Assembly (NCBI GenBank): GCA_018817385.1
Contig: JAHIUA010000066.1
Location: 1 to 43,924 of the forward strand
Length of the DNA stretch: 43,924 nt
Reading direction: 5' to 3'
DNA from: Pseudomonadota bacterium
GTDB lineage: Bacteria > Desulfobacterota > Desulfobulbia > Desulfobulbales > Desulfocapsaceae
A program made the translations under genes and the position numbers. Shown one piece after another: positions 35,765 through 43,924 of the stretch; position 1 is the stretch's first letter; each line of letters begins with the position of its first letter. The notes under the pieces were generated by a model. The model searched no databases. It saw only the letters and a program-made list of their open reading frames with translations, and was not told the origin of the DNA.

Positions 35765-36867
35765 CAGCAACCCTCCCCATCGGTCATGGCCACAATCGTT
35801 GAAGAGGCATCGACAAGATAGACAATAACTTCAATTCCGGAGACCTCTTGGCAGTAGTCCCGCGCCGCCTCGCAGACCCGGAGTATCACCTGCCCCTCTC
35901 CCTGTTCCACAAGGCGGCCGTAGATCTCACGGGCAGTGTTGGAACCCTTTAGAGTAAGCAGGAGTTCCGAACTGCAGCCAAGCCCGGCAAGAAATTCCAG
36001 AGCGGCTTTTACCTCGAGGACCCCGTTGCGGACATGGGTCTGGGGAATTCTCATTGCCCCCTTCATCACCTTGGCCCACATGGCCGCAAGATGAATGCGC
36101 TGAAAATTATGGCGAGCAGCCTCTACCAAGGAAAAATGAAGATAATCCCCCATCATCACCTGCGCCTCTTCCGCCAGGCCGAGATGTTCCTGGACCGCCC
36201 TTTCCGATGTCCTTCCCGTGGAGAGAATCACCTCGGTCAATCCAGCCGCACGAGCGACATCCATGGAGGTGGCGACGGTTGCAGTCCAGGCGTCTGCTGA
36301 AATCGGGCGGACAATACCGGTGGTCCCGAGCACAGAGAGGCCGCCCACAATACCCAGACGATGGTTGAGGGTCTTTTTTGCAAGTTCCTCTCCTTGAGGA
36401 ATGGAGATGGTGATATCCAGACAACAATCTTTTTTTTCGTTTCCCTCTATCAGGGCCTCGGCAACCGCAGCCCGGATCATCTGCCTGGGCACCGGATTGA
36501 TGGCAGGCTCACCAACAGGGACAGCAAGCCCTCTCTTGGTAACACTGCCCACGCCAACCCCACCCAGAATACGGAATAGTTCACTTCGAGCCCTGTCCTT
36601 CTTTCCGCAACAGACAGAGGCCTCAATCCTGGCACCATTGGTCACATCAGGATCATCTCCGGCATCCTTGATCACTGCAGCCGTGGCAATACTCTTCTCG
36701 GAATCTACAAAATCCGAGTGGACAAGGCTGAACCTTACCCGTGACCCATCGGGAAAAGGTATCTCCACAGAGACCTGTCTCGTACCACTTACAAGGAGCA
36801 GAGTTGCAGCCTTCGCAGCTGCAGCAGCACAGGCCCCTGTGGTATATCCGGATCGTAGTTTTTTCAT
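35764..36867 (-). CDS. cbiD: Cobalt-precorrin-5B C1-methyltransferase CbiD
   Basis: The 367-residue protein methylates C1 of cobalt-precorrin-5B in the anaerobic corrin route. Its N-terminus, RSGYTTGACAAAAAKAA (residues 4-20), is the family signature; GDDPDVTNGA, FGEGIGTVTK-like VGVGSVTKRGL and GTTGIVRP are conserved too. CbiD is specific to the cobalt-early pathway, which supports an anaerobic organism. The ATG at 36867 lies 4 bp after the T-run of a hairpin that also follows tRNA-Pro; a GTG at 36882 lies inside that hairpin. The only Shine-Dalgarno-like bases (CAGGG) are in the hairpin. Confidence 0.95.
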   Translation of the reverse strand: MKKLRSGYTTGACAAAAAKAATLLLVSGTRQVSVEIPFPDGSRVRFSLVHSDFVDSEKSIATAAVIKDAGDDPDVTNGARIEASVCCGKKDRARSELFRILGGVGVGSVTKRGLAVPVGEPAINPVPRQMIRAAVAEALIEGNEKKDCCLDITISIPQGEELAKKTLNHRLGIVGGLSVLGTTGIVRPISADAWTATVATSMDVARAAGLTEVILSTGRTSERAVQEHLGLAEEAQVMMGDYLHFSLVEAARHNFQRIHLAAMWAKVMKGAMRIPQTHVRNGVLEVKAALEFLAGLGCSSELLLTLKGSNTAREIYGRLVEQGEGQVILRVCEAARDYCQEVSGIEVIVYLVDASSTIVAMTDGEGC

Positions 36868-36871
36868 AAAC

Positions 36872-36902
36872 AAAAAGGCCACCCTGCACTGCAGGATGGC
36901 CT
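36872..36902 (-). terminator. Terminator after tRNA-Pro, abutting the cbiD start
   Basis: On the minus strand a 13-bp stem (AGGCCATCCTGCA with TGCAGGGTGGCCT, one G-U pair) is followed by TTTTTG. It lies 38 bp downstream of the tRNA 3' end and 4 bp upstream of the cbiD ATG. It can end the tRNA transcript and would also hide the only Shine-Dalgarno-like sequence of cbiD. Confidence 0.7.
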
Positions 36903-36940
36903 AACACTTTTCTCTCTATTGCTTTGACAACTCTTTATAA

Positions 36941-37017
36941 TGGTCGGGACGAGAGGATTTGAACCTCCGACCCCAGCGTCCCGAACGCTGTACTCTACCA
37001 GACTGAGCCACGTCCCG
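36941..37017 (-). tRNA. tRNA-Pro (anticodon CGG)
   Basis: A 77-nt cloverleaf folds from the sequence: 7-bp acceptor (CGGGACG with CGTCCCG), D arm GCTC/GAGT, anticodon stem CAGCG/CGCTG with loop TTCGGGA (anticodon CGG), T arm with TTCGAAT loop, discriminator A and encoded CCA. The upstream sequence has TTGGTA and TTTAAA boxes spaced 16 bp (within 37040-37075) as a possible promoter. It is the 5' neighbour of the cobalamin cluster. Confidence 0.96.
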
Positions 37018-37535
37018 ACCTTGTTTCAGCGAGTTTTGTCTTTTTAAAATGCGTACCAAATGTGTACCAAATTTAGCAGATGCCGTCCAGCGCTGAATCT
37101 GCACAGAATATGCCCTACACAGACGATTTGTGCAAGCAAATATTTAGGATAAGACATGCCCCAGAAATATGTCCCCAACAACTCACCAGCACATACGCTC
37201 GTTGTCTTTCTTGGCCGCTCTCTGTCGGGAAGAGGTCTCAGGGTGGCAAATCAACACCAGGATTTTTTTTGCCAAAATTCTGGGCAGAATCTGTACTTCC
37301 TGATGTCCGACTGGATCGCTTACCATACCGGCAGCTATGGGGTTGAGTTCAATTGGGGGACAGCAGGCGGGGAACTATTTTTCGGAAGAGTTACGGCTCG
37401 AATGTAAACCCACCTCCCATAACCTCCCTGTGCGTGTCTCAAGCTAATTGACGGAGCATACCTGGCGACACCTGCAACCCGTTTCATCAGCAAGAATAAT
37501 GCCCCTTCTAATCTCTTCTGGAACCATCAACCTTT
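37018..37535. other. Intergenic region with a short GTACCAAAT direct repeat
   Basis: About 520 bp between tRNA-Pro and cooS. GTACCAAAT occurs twice, 12 bp apart (37051-37072). An 83-codon plus-strand frame (37156-37407) has no recognised domain and is not called. Nothing else is recognised. Confidence 0.35.
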
Positions 37536-37566
37536 GGTACTCCCCCGACAAAGCCGGGGGAGTACC
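37536..37566 (-). terminator. Stem-loop after cooS
   Basis: GGTACTCCCCCG and CGGGGGAGTACC form a perfect 12-bp stem with a 7-nt loop, 10 bp after the cooS stop. No U-tract follows on the minus strand, so it may be a Rho-independent terminator of weak type or a 3'-end stabiliser. Confidence 0.55.
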
Positions 37567-37575
37567 TGAAGAAAA

Positions 37576-39453
37576 TTATTGGCCAAGCCCCAATGCCTTG
37601 CGTTTTTGTCTGATACGCTTATCGATCAGCTCAGCAGCCTTAAAAGGGTCCGGTTCAATACCGAAGCAGGCGCCGAGGAGGCTATCGAGTCCTTCAAGGG
37701 CCAGGTTGGTCACCAATTCTGAGCCGGTAATGTTGGGAGGGTGGCCAAGGTGAGTGTAAATTCCGGAGGCAACACAGTAGGTGCCAATGGCGGCAGCTTT
37801 CTCTGAATACCATTCCGGCGACGAACCAGCCAGCGGCAGATCTGAAATATCAACTCCAAGTTCATTGGCAAGAAGAGCAGCCAGTTGAAGGATGCGGGCA
37901 TTATCAACACAACTGCCCATATGCAGTACCGGTGGAATGCCTAAAGAACCACAGATTTCCTTAAGGCCCGGCCCGGCCATCGCAATGGCCTCAGGCACCA
38001 AGAGTCCAGCTTTACCGGCCGCAGTGGTAACGCAGCCGGTGACCAGGACCAGAATATCTTTTTTGATCAGTTCCTTGGTCAGGTTAACATTACAGTGATC
38101 CTGTTGGTACTTGGGATTGTTACAGCCGACAATAGCGACAGCCCCTCTGACCTTGCCTGCCTTGATTGCATCAACCAAAGGAGTCAGGGTGCCGCCCAGG
38201 GCTGCCAAAAGCGCTTCGTTAGAAAATCCGGTAACCAGTTCAACCGTTCCCTCGGGGATATCAACCCGATTTTCATTGCGCAAAGGAAACCGTTCAATAG
38301 CCATGCGAACAACCTTGCGTGCCTGTTCCATGCCGTTATGCATCTCAAATTTTACATGCTCGGCACCAGTGAATTTTGCCTTGTCAGCGGTGGTGACCAT
38401 CTTGGTGTGGTAACAATTGCCCACAGTGACCATACTGGGCATAATGCACTGATAATCAACAACGATAAGTTCTACCGCACCGGTAACAATGGCAAGTTCT
38501 GTCATCAGATGGTTTCCGGCCATGGGAATGCCTTGGCGCATCATCAGCTCATTACCAGTACAACAAAGACCTGCCAGATTGATGCCGGCAGCCCCTTTTT
38601 CCTTGGCCAGGGCAATAAGCTCAGGGTCATTAACCGCTTCGACAATTTTCTCGGAGACAATGGGGTTATGGCCATGGACCAGAATATTGACCTGATCTTT
38701 TTTGATAACGCCTAGACTGGCTATGGATTTCCTTGGAGTTGGCGTACCAAAGAGGATATCTGAAATTTCAGTGGCGATCATCGATCCGGCCCAGCCATCG
38801 GCGAGACAGGTGCGGGCACTATGCAACATGGTATTTGCGGCATCATTATCACAACCCATATGAGTGCGGTGCATCATTTCAGCAATCTCTCGATCAACAC
38901 CCCGGGGGGTGATGCCAAGATTTTTCCAGATTTCTTTTCTTTTTTCAGGAACCCGACATAAAAATGAGAGTTCATTAAGAACGCTGCCGTAATTGGCGAA
39001 AAACAGATCGCATAACTCTTTGGCTACCTCAAGGACTGGTCGGCTTTCGGTGCTTACTCCCAACTCTTTGGCAATGCGGAGCAGTTTTGCTTCATCCTTG
39101 ATAGTGTAATCTTGAGTCAGACCGTGGGCCACAGCGTGAAGGGCCTCAATGCAATCACGACCGTGGTCGGAATGACCGGCAGACCCCCCGGCCACAAAAC
39201 GGCCAAAGTTACGGGCCACGATCACATCTCCATCCGCACCGCAAACACCAAGAGGGGCTTTTTTACTGATTCGACAGGGCCCCATGGTGCAGTTTCGACA
39301 AGAAAGGCCACTTTCACAGAATGTGCAGTGAGGAGTCTGATTTTCCAAGCGATCCCAAGCGGTCTCAACACCATCTCGTTCCGCCTTGTCCAGCATCTGT
39401 CGAGCATCATCCCAAATTGATTTCTCTTTAATGGATTTTTTTTCTTTTGCCAT
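37576..39453 (-). CDS. cooS: Anaerobic carbon monoxide dehydrogenase, catalytic subunit CooS
   Basis: The 625-residue Ni-Fe-S enzyme interconverts CO and CO2. The N-terminal cluster-binding cysteines are in CTFCESGLSCRNCTMGPC (around residues 45-62) and the following GVCGADGD. C-cluster ligands are in the HNPIVSEKIV, GLCCTGNE, GCVTTAAGKAG and MGSCVDN segments, all present. It is a stand-alone homodimer-type CODH: no cooC, cooF, acs or hydrogenase genes are adjacent. GGGAG precedes the ATG at 39453; a GTG one codon earlier is in frame. Its promoter region holds a TATAAT and a CooA-like inverted repeat. Confidence 0.96.
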   Translation of the reverse strand: MAKEKKSIKEKSIWDDARQMLDKAERDGVETAWDRLENQTPHCTFCESGLSCRNCTMGPCRISKKAPLGVCGADGDVIVARNFGRFVAGGSAGHSDHGRDCIEALHAVAHGLTQDYTIKDEAKLLRIAKELGVSTESRPVLEVAKELCDLFFANYGSVLNELSFLCRVPEKRKEIWKNLGITPRGVDREIAEMMHRTHMGCDNDAANTMLHSARTCLADGWAGSMIATEISDILFGTPTPRKSIASLGVIKKDQVNILVHGHNPIVSEKIVEAVNDPELIALAKEKGAAGINLAGLCCTGNELMMRQGIPMAGNHLMTELAIVTGAVELIVVDYQCIMPSMVTVGNCYHTKMVTTADKAKFTGAEHVKFEMHNGMEQARKVVRMAIERFPLRNENRVDIPEGTVELVTGFSNEALLAALGGTLTPLVDAIKAGKVRGAVAIVGCNNPKYQQDHCNVNLTKELIKKDILVLVTGCVTTAAGKAGLLVPEAIAMAGPGLKEICGSLGIPPVLHMGSCVDNARILQLAALLANELGVDISDLPLAGSSPEWYSEKAAAIGTYCVASGIYTHLGHPPNITGSELVTNLALEGLDSLLGACFGIEPDPFKAAELIDKRIRQKRKALGLGQ

Positions 39454-39723
39454 CACATGTTCTCCCGGTCAGCTATAAATTTTGTCGGCTCATTGCATAG
39501 TACTACCCAGTATTATATGGAGTTGAGAAAAATTGTACAGGAATTCTGTCAGTAAGCTGACCGGAAAGAATTTGTGTATGGGGGGAAAGAAGAAACGATA
39601 ACAAGTTAACAGATCGAGTTATTTTTTTTTGAGAGACAGATAGCGATCCTTTTTTGTCTGTCTTGGCCAGAAATCGTGCACTGCCGGTCGACTGGCGCCG
39701 CTGTAACATATATTGTATAAGAT
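39454..39723. other. Intergenic leader of cooS
   Basis: About 270 bp with the candidate cooS promoter (39512-39562) and an AGACAGA/TCTGTCT inverted pair around 39633-39663. No gene is seen. Confidence 0.35.
39512..39562 (-). promoter_or_regulatory. Candidate cooS promoter with CooA/CRP-type operator
   Basis: On the minus strand -10 is TATAAT (39517-39512) and -35 is TGTACA (39539-39534), 16 bp apart. Just upstream is TGTCA-GTAAGC-TGACC (39547-39562 on plus), an inverted repeat one base from TGTCA-N6-TGACA. CO-sensing CooA and other CRP/FNR proteins bind sites of this form, so CO- or redox-dependent activation is a reasonable inference. The site lies about 95-110 bp upstream of the cooS start. 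Confidence 0.45.
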
Positions 39724-39981
39724 TTATTTCATTGTGTGACCCAGTTCCAAGAACAGACCAATCCCATTATCCGCCTTTATCCCGGTAATAGGTAGTGTCG
39801 GCCGGTTATGTTCTCCCTGAGCTATATGATCCAGGACTTGAGGTGGAATCATGCCTGCTGATCGAGGTATACAATAGGGGGCTAGACGATGAGACATCCA
39901 ATCAAACTCATATACAAAGGTATCCGTCCTTTTTACGAGTTGAGCGAGAGGGCAGCGGTCGCTCCTGTCGACCAAGCTCAC
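39724..39981 (-). CDS. Short hypothetical frame coupled to the MscS gene
   Basis: The 85-codon frame has a GTG start overlapping the MscS stop (GTGA), a usual sign of translational coupling. The product has no signal peptide, no membrane helix and no motif I recognise; it may be the decayed end of a larger protein. Composition is not strikingly unlike coding sequence. It is given at low confidence. Confidence 0.3.
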   Translation of the reverse strand: MSLVDRSDRCPLAQLVKRTDTFVYEFDWMSHRLAPYCIPRSAGMIPPQVLDHIAQGEHNRPTLPITGIKADNGIGLFLELGHTMK

Positions 39982-41075
39982 TGGTGGGGCTGAAGCACAG
40001 CGGAATCGCCATCCACTGCAGCGCCCTGTTCAGCTTGTTCGCTTTGGGTTTCTGTTTGATTGGCTGCCTTTTCAAGTGACTTGAGATGTTTTCGCCTCTG
40101 CTCTATAACTTCCTGTTGGGTCTTTTTTTGTTCTTCGTCAGTAATTTCCGTTAAGGTATTTTCTAATTTCTCAATTTCCTCTATCAGCTTACGCTTTTCA
40201 TTTTCCAACTCCTCTGCCTGTTCAGCCTTATCAAAGGCCATTTCTTCCACAGAAGTTTTCTGATCGGCGGGTGCAGCTACGACATTGGTGACCGGTACAA
40301 CACTTACACCATCACCAAGTTGCCTCTGGTTCATGAAGGAAGGTGATAAAATTTCGACCCCATGACTGTGCAATGTATCCAGAACGCAACCATAAAGACC
40401 CGATTGTACAGAAATCAGGCGTTTGTACTCCTCAAGAAAACCGGACACACGGTATGTAACCGCAAAATTACCCAACTCCAAAATATGGACAAACGGTTCA
40501 GCTAGACCGCAGGTTCGAGCTGCTTCCATGAGCAAGAGATCAATCTGCTTATGATCAATATCGTAACCTAATGAGAGCGTTGCGGAGATAATGGTTCCAG
40601 AGCTACGAATCGTAGCCACGGGGTTACTTATGCAATACATATTGGGCAAAGCGATAAGTTCTCGAGTTTCCGTTTGGATCTCCGTATCAAATAACCCTCG
40701 CTCCGATACCCGGCCGAAATGGTCGCCAATACGAATGAAATCCCCCACCCTAAAGGGCTTGGTAATTCGAAGCAATACCCCAGCCATGAGATTAGAAATG
40801 ATCGTTGTCGAGGAGAATGCGATGACTCCCGATATCACAATACCTATTATCCCGATCAATTGGTTGCGCGAACTATCGCTGATGGGAAGGACAAGAACGG
40901 AGGCAAGAAGCCCGACAACAGTCAAGCCAAGCATTATGAGCTGGCGCGAAAACATGCGTTCATTGCCAAGATCAGGATTTCGCTTGATGAGCAACCAATG
41001 GACTGTCCACAGTATCACGCTCACCGCTATGACTATTCCTATGAAAGGAACAAATGATATCAATAATTCAAGCAT
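39978..41075 (-). CDS. MscS-family mechanosensitive ion channel with coiled-coil tail
   Basis: The 365-residue inner-membrane protein has two or three N-terminal helices (about 1-30, 47-66 and 72-95), then the MscS pore-lining segment and the beta-domain signature KPFRVGDFIRIGDHFGRV (about 107-124). The mid-domain (about 160-260) fits the MscS alpha/beta vestibule. The C-terminus after residue 275 is a charged, Glu/Lys-rich coiled coil (EELENEKRKLIEEIEKLENT, through about 345), an addition to the basic fold. It should release ions on membrane tension. Confidence 0.88.
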   Translation of the reverse strand: MLELLISFVPFIGIVIAVSVILWTVHWLLIKRNPDLGNERMFSRQLIMLGLTVVGLLASVLVLPISDSSRNQLIGIIGIVISGVIAFSSTTIISNLMAGVLLRITKPFRVGDFIRIGDHFGRVSERGLFDTEIQTETRELIALPNMYCISNPVATIRSSGTIISATLSLGYDIDHKQIDLLLMEAARTCGLAEPFVHILELGNFAVTYRVSGFLEEYKRLISVQSGLYGCVLDTLHSHGVEILSPSFMNQRQLGDGVSVVPVTNVVAAPADQKTSVEEMAFDKAEQAEELENEKRKLIEEIEKLENTLTEITDEEQKKTQQEVIEQRRKHLKSLEKAANQTETQSEQAEQGAAVDGDSAVLQPHQ

Positions 41076-42402
41076 ATATACAAGATCTCCAAGAATTCTT
41101 TCCCATCGTAGCCTACGAGTCTGTAACAGAAGTTTTTCTCGTTTATTTTATGGCTTAAAACTGTTTGATATTGCGTTATGAAAAATCCCGACTGACAGCA
41201 CATGTCATTACTCTATAATCCAGAACTCGTATGTTCTCAAGTTGATCTGGCTAATGGAGTATCAGGGCAGGCGGTCTTTTGATGTATACTTATGGCAGAG
41301 GTCTGCCGGTAATAGCCGGCAGGAACATTGGCCAGAAAAATCGATACACCTTAGCCTTTTCATTGATACCATTGACAACAACATAGTTAGCTAACCTTTT
41401 GATGCCATTGACAATGAAGGTAATCCAGGCCGGGCCGGTTGGAAAGTCCTTAGGCAGCCTTCCGTTGTAACTTGTCGCTATAAAGTTCTGTGGTACAAGC
41501 CATTGCATCTGTTCGTTTGTGGCGCTTCTAACACTATGTTGGCCAGGCATATTCGGCTGAAAACAAATAAAAACCAGATTTTCACTTTTTGATACAATCG
41601 ACCACACGGAGAACAAATCGTATTCCTGATACCCCTTCGAGAATGAATCACCATTCACCTAACCATAGACAGGCGACTTTTCATATGGGTATATTTACTC
41701 ATTTTCAAAGGAATTTTGAAAATAATTCCAAGAGTAATCGAATGGAACACCTCGCAATGACACAAGTTATGAGAACACCATACTTCATTATGCCAATATG
41801 GTTAACAGTATGCCTGTCCGATTAGCACAGGTTCGTCTGGTTCCGCAGGATTAGACTTTGCCTGTGCACTTTCGTAAAAATCCCTGTAGATCGACGAGTC
41901 CACTCAGGCGGCGCTCTGCGGCAGACTGTCGAACCCCATCATTGGCCAGAATCGCCGGTTAAATCGAAAAACGAATTCGTTGACAGACCCCTGCAAGTGC
42001 ACCGGGTCCACTCCAAAAAAATATGGGCAGACCACGGTTCCCTTAAGATAGAAGCAATCGGGTCTGTCCCAAATTTTCAACTTAGCAGATTCCATGCTGA
42101 AACGGTCGACGTCCCCGTACTCTTCATTGTTCACAAAATTCACAACGTGGCACGCAGCTTGAATATCCAGAGGGACCTATTCGGTACAATGCACTCCATA
42201 CACCGTGGAACAAGTCGCATGGCTATAGAAAAGAGTTGCTGAAAACTGAAGTGTCAAAACCGGCAGTCTGAGTTGCAGAAAATCACATAAGATATTTCTT
42301 CTGAAATATAAGGTAGTTATTTTTATGCTGAGGCAACGGGCCAGCAGGAACAATAAACCTAACGAGTTATAAGTGGATAAATGCAAACACCGTGTGAATA
42401 AC
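41076..42402. other. 1.3-kb region with transposase debris
   Basis: The only recognisable piece is an IS1595-like transposase C-terminus (41904-42011). A 122-codon minus frame (41290-41658) has no certain match, although its end shares an FWPM motif with the transposase fragment. A CTGCCGG/CCGGCAG hairpin lies near 41301-41320. The region looks like eroded mobile DNA. Confidence 0.45.
41904..42011 (-). pseudogene. C-terminal remnant of an IS1595-family (ISXO2-like) transposase
   Basis: The last 35 residues of a minus-strand frame read VDPVHLQGSVNEFVFRFNRR, then FWPMMGFDSL and stop. The spacing of HLQ, then EFVFRFNRR and a following FD pattern, is typical of the extreme C-terminus of ISXO2-like transposases (usual form: HLQ-YLDEFVFRFNRR). 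The upstream sequence in any frame does not continue into a catalytic core, so only a tail survives. Confidence 0.5.
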
Positions 42403-43554
42403 ATGGCTTACAAGAGAGCCAATTACCACAACTACATTTTTGTCCTCCTGACAGCACTATCGTTATGGGCATTCCCTGTAACAGCCCGTGGAGATGTGTC
42501 ATTTTTCCAAGACAAGCATGGAGCTCCTGAAAAAAAGAATCCCGTCCCGGCAAGATATCGCTACTCTCAAGAAAATGATGTTCATCTGGCTATTTTTCAA
42601 GGGGAACTCGTTAAACGGCTACCAGGGGAAGCTAGCGAGAAGATCTTTGTCGATCTGGAGGTAGATTACGGGCGTCTTTTTTCACCCTCGGCTGATGGAT
42701 ATCTAGGGTTTGGATATTTCACTGCCAAGGTTGATTCAGATAACCAGTTACGTTTCAATTCAAGCCTTGGCCATTTTCTCCCGGCGGTTGATGGAGAACT
42801 TTTTCTCACCTACCGATTATTGCGTAGCAATATTAGCAGTTCCCTGCAACATCTTGGATCCATTCATGACAAAGTTTACGAAAACGGCTTGTCTGCGAAC
42901 TACACCAGATATAGCGATGGATTCATAAAAGAAATTTCAGTTAACTATAGTTTTAGCGCCATTCCTGGGCAGGAATTTGCCGAAAGCGTGATTGCCCTTG
43001 ATCCCGAAGAGATAGGGTACACCGCCAAAATCATCGGAGGTTTCAGTGATACTGCCACTCATGAAATAGCAGCCAAAATAGCCTTTGGTTGCGAAAATAT
43101 CGGTTTTGATTTTCTAAGCGGATTCAAAACCAGCGTCCATTTTGGTTACGAACATATTGTCCAAAATGTGTTCCATGACCAGCCCGACCAGATCTGGCAA
43201 AGTTTTTCAACCTTGGCTACCTTAGAACAGCAGACATCTGTTGGTTTGATTAAAACATCATACAGACATGTCGAGTCTTCCCAGACATTGTCTGTGGGAT
43301 ACTCGTTCAGAGACATAGAGCTGTACATGAAAAACATACAGTACAAAGATCGAGATGATAGACAATTATACGGAGTTAAAATTAAATTTGACCTAAACAC
43401 TCTCGGGAAGGCATTCCGTAAAAAAATAACAACTCTTTTCCGAAATCCAACCTATTTTTACAAGGACCTCCATCAGCGGCGCCATATTGCCAGCATAAAT
43501 TCTGACCGCCTGGCGACGCAACCAACTATTCGAGAAACTATCAGCATCTGGTAG
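42403..43554 (+). CDS. Secreted protein of unknown function, possible outer-membrane beta-barrel
   Basis: The product of about 383 residues has an N-terminal signal peptide (YIFVLLTALSLWAFPVTARG) and then alternating polar/hydrophobic short strands with aromatic ends (YGRLFSP, YLGFGYFTAK, LFLTYRLL, SVNYSFSAI, TLSVGYSFRDIELYM, LYGVKIKFDL). This resembles a transmembrane beta-barrel, and about 16 strands would fit. The sequence is not one I recognise. The start is placed at the ATG at 42403; a GTG at 42373 is in frame. It stands alone between transposase debris and a dispersed repeat, which suggests acquired or variable DNA. A soluble periplasmic beta-protein is the alternative. Confidence 0.7.
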   Translation: MAYKRANYHNYIFVLLTALSLWAFPVTARGDVSFFQDKHGAPEKKNPVPARYRYSQENDVHLAIFQGELVKRLPGEASEKIFVDLEVDYGRLFSPSADGYLGFGYFTAKVDSDNQLRFNSSLGHFLPAVDGELFLTYRLLRSNISSSLQHLGSIHDKVYENGLSANYTRYSDGFIKEISVNYSFSAIPGQEFAESVIALDPEEIGYTAKIIGGFSDTATHEIAAKIAFGCENIGFDFLSGFKTSVHFGYEHIVQNVFHDQPDQIWQSFSTLATLEQQTSVGLIKTSYRHVESSQTLSVGYSFRDIELYMKNIQYKDRDDRQLYGVKIKFDLNTLGKAFRKKITTLFRNPTYFYKDLHQRRHIASINSDRLATQPTIRETISIW

Positions 43555-43785
43555 ATCTTTATGCAAAAATTTGTCAGGTGTTATCGTGAATTGAATCGCA
43601 CTTATGGATTATCAAGTAGAAGGAGCATGCTTAACAGTGCGACAGGGCTTTTAGGTGCAGGTGGGTATTTATGCAGGATGGACCCACTCTCTCCCACCGC
43701 AAAGATATCGCTTCTACTGCTAACCCGCACACTATTTAATCCCCTTCCTGTCCCTGACTCTGTATTTAGACCAACTGAATCCATT

Positions 43786-43924
43786 CTAGGAGCCTGTCGG
43801 ACTTAGACATAAATCTGCTGCAAATTTGACAAATCGGCCCATATTTCCATAGATTTTCGTTAAATAGGCCTGCTATTCGCCTCAAATCCATGAAAATCTG
43901 GTCTCGATTTCTCTAATTTTCGCT
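43786..43924. repeat. Dispersed MITE-like repeat, copy 2 (cut by window end)
   Basis: This copy begins CTAGGAGCCTGTCGGACTTAGA and matches 28871-29009 with 7 differences over 139 bp and no gaps. The window ends before its right inverted end. It lies about 230 bp downstream of the barrel-like gene. Confidence 0.85.

Noticed and set aside
36868-36940. Cobalamin riboswitch before cbiD
   Set aside because: The space to tRNA-Pro is about 70 nt, too short, and the conserved B12-box is absent.
37051-37072. GTACCAAAT direct repeat as a phage attachment site
   Set aside because: It lies on the 5' side of tRNA-Pro, whereas integrases usually use the 3' end, and there is no integrase nearby; promoter elements explain it at least as well.
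37156-37407. 83-codon plus-strand frame
   Set aside because: No recognisable motif and no good ribosome-binding site; kept only as a note.
43561-43806. 81-codon plus-strand frame after the barrel-like gene
   Set aside because: It runs into the dispersed repeat and has no recognised feature.
1-43924. CRISPR array or rRNA genes
   Set aside because: No regularly spaced repeats and no rRNA signatures were seen.

Overview
The window looks like chromosome of a strictly anaerobic, Gram-negative deltaproteobacterium, most like the Desulfobulbales (Desulfocapsa/Desulfobulbus/Desulfotalea relatives). This is inference from gene content: lipid A genes (lpxB, lpxK, lpxC), a Ni-type anaerobic CO dehydrogenase (cooS), a cobalt-precorrin/cobalamin block, an FmdE-family protein, an Isf-like iron-sulfur flavoprotein, many response regulators, and moderate GC with AT-rich intergenic DNA. 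No rRNA is present to fix the taxon.

Layout. 1-6.2 kb is an accessory-looking, loosely packed stretch: a truncated RND/MMPL exporter with its TetR repressor, two secreted rhodanese proteins, a flavoprotein, a second TetR gene with two operator-like palindromes, and over 1 kb of DNA without a clear gene. 6.4-13.6 kb is housekeeping: YifB/ComM ATPase, a TrmN6-like methyltransferase, a DUF1015 protein, the 7-deazaguanine genes queD-queE, a MoeA-like molybdopterin-binding protein with a Cys-rich tail, and an RluA-type pseudouridine synthase. 13.6-23.7 kb holds lipid A genes (lpxB plus a GnnA-like sugar dehydrogenase on minus; lpxK and lpxC on plus) surrounding a complete branched-chain amino acid ABC transporter (livKHMGF) with a terminator between livK and livH. 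23.8-29 kb carries YjbQ, an MFS transporter, a REC-Hpt plus REC-HD-GYP pair and MntP.

29-37 kb starts with a mobile-looking 166-bp repeat and the receiver-domain remnant of a hybrid kinase. The remnant abuts, in frame, a fused eukaryote-like hisH-hisF gene. Then come an FmdE-family gene, a gene broken by a 5-bp tandem duplication, cobO, cobM, cobL (cbiET) and cbiD in overlapping series, and tRNA-Pro(CGG) just upstream. 37-44 kb holds solitary cooS with a candidate CooA/CRP-type promoter, an MscS channel, transposase debris, an unrecognised secreted, possibly beta-barrel, protein, and a second copy of the repeat cut by the window end.

How it fits together. The cobalamin block and cooS fit a corrinoid- and CO/C1-using anaerobe. 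The lipid A genes are split around the LIV transporter. The most unusual points are the HIS7-type HisHF fusion with kinase debris behind its stop codon, the repaired-by-eye frameshift next to cobO, the dispersed repeat with inverted ends, a TetR operator core inside a 36-bp palindrome/terminator, and a CooA-like site in front of cooS. I did not find a clearly new multi-gene system; the best candidates are listed as findings.
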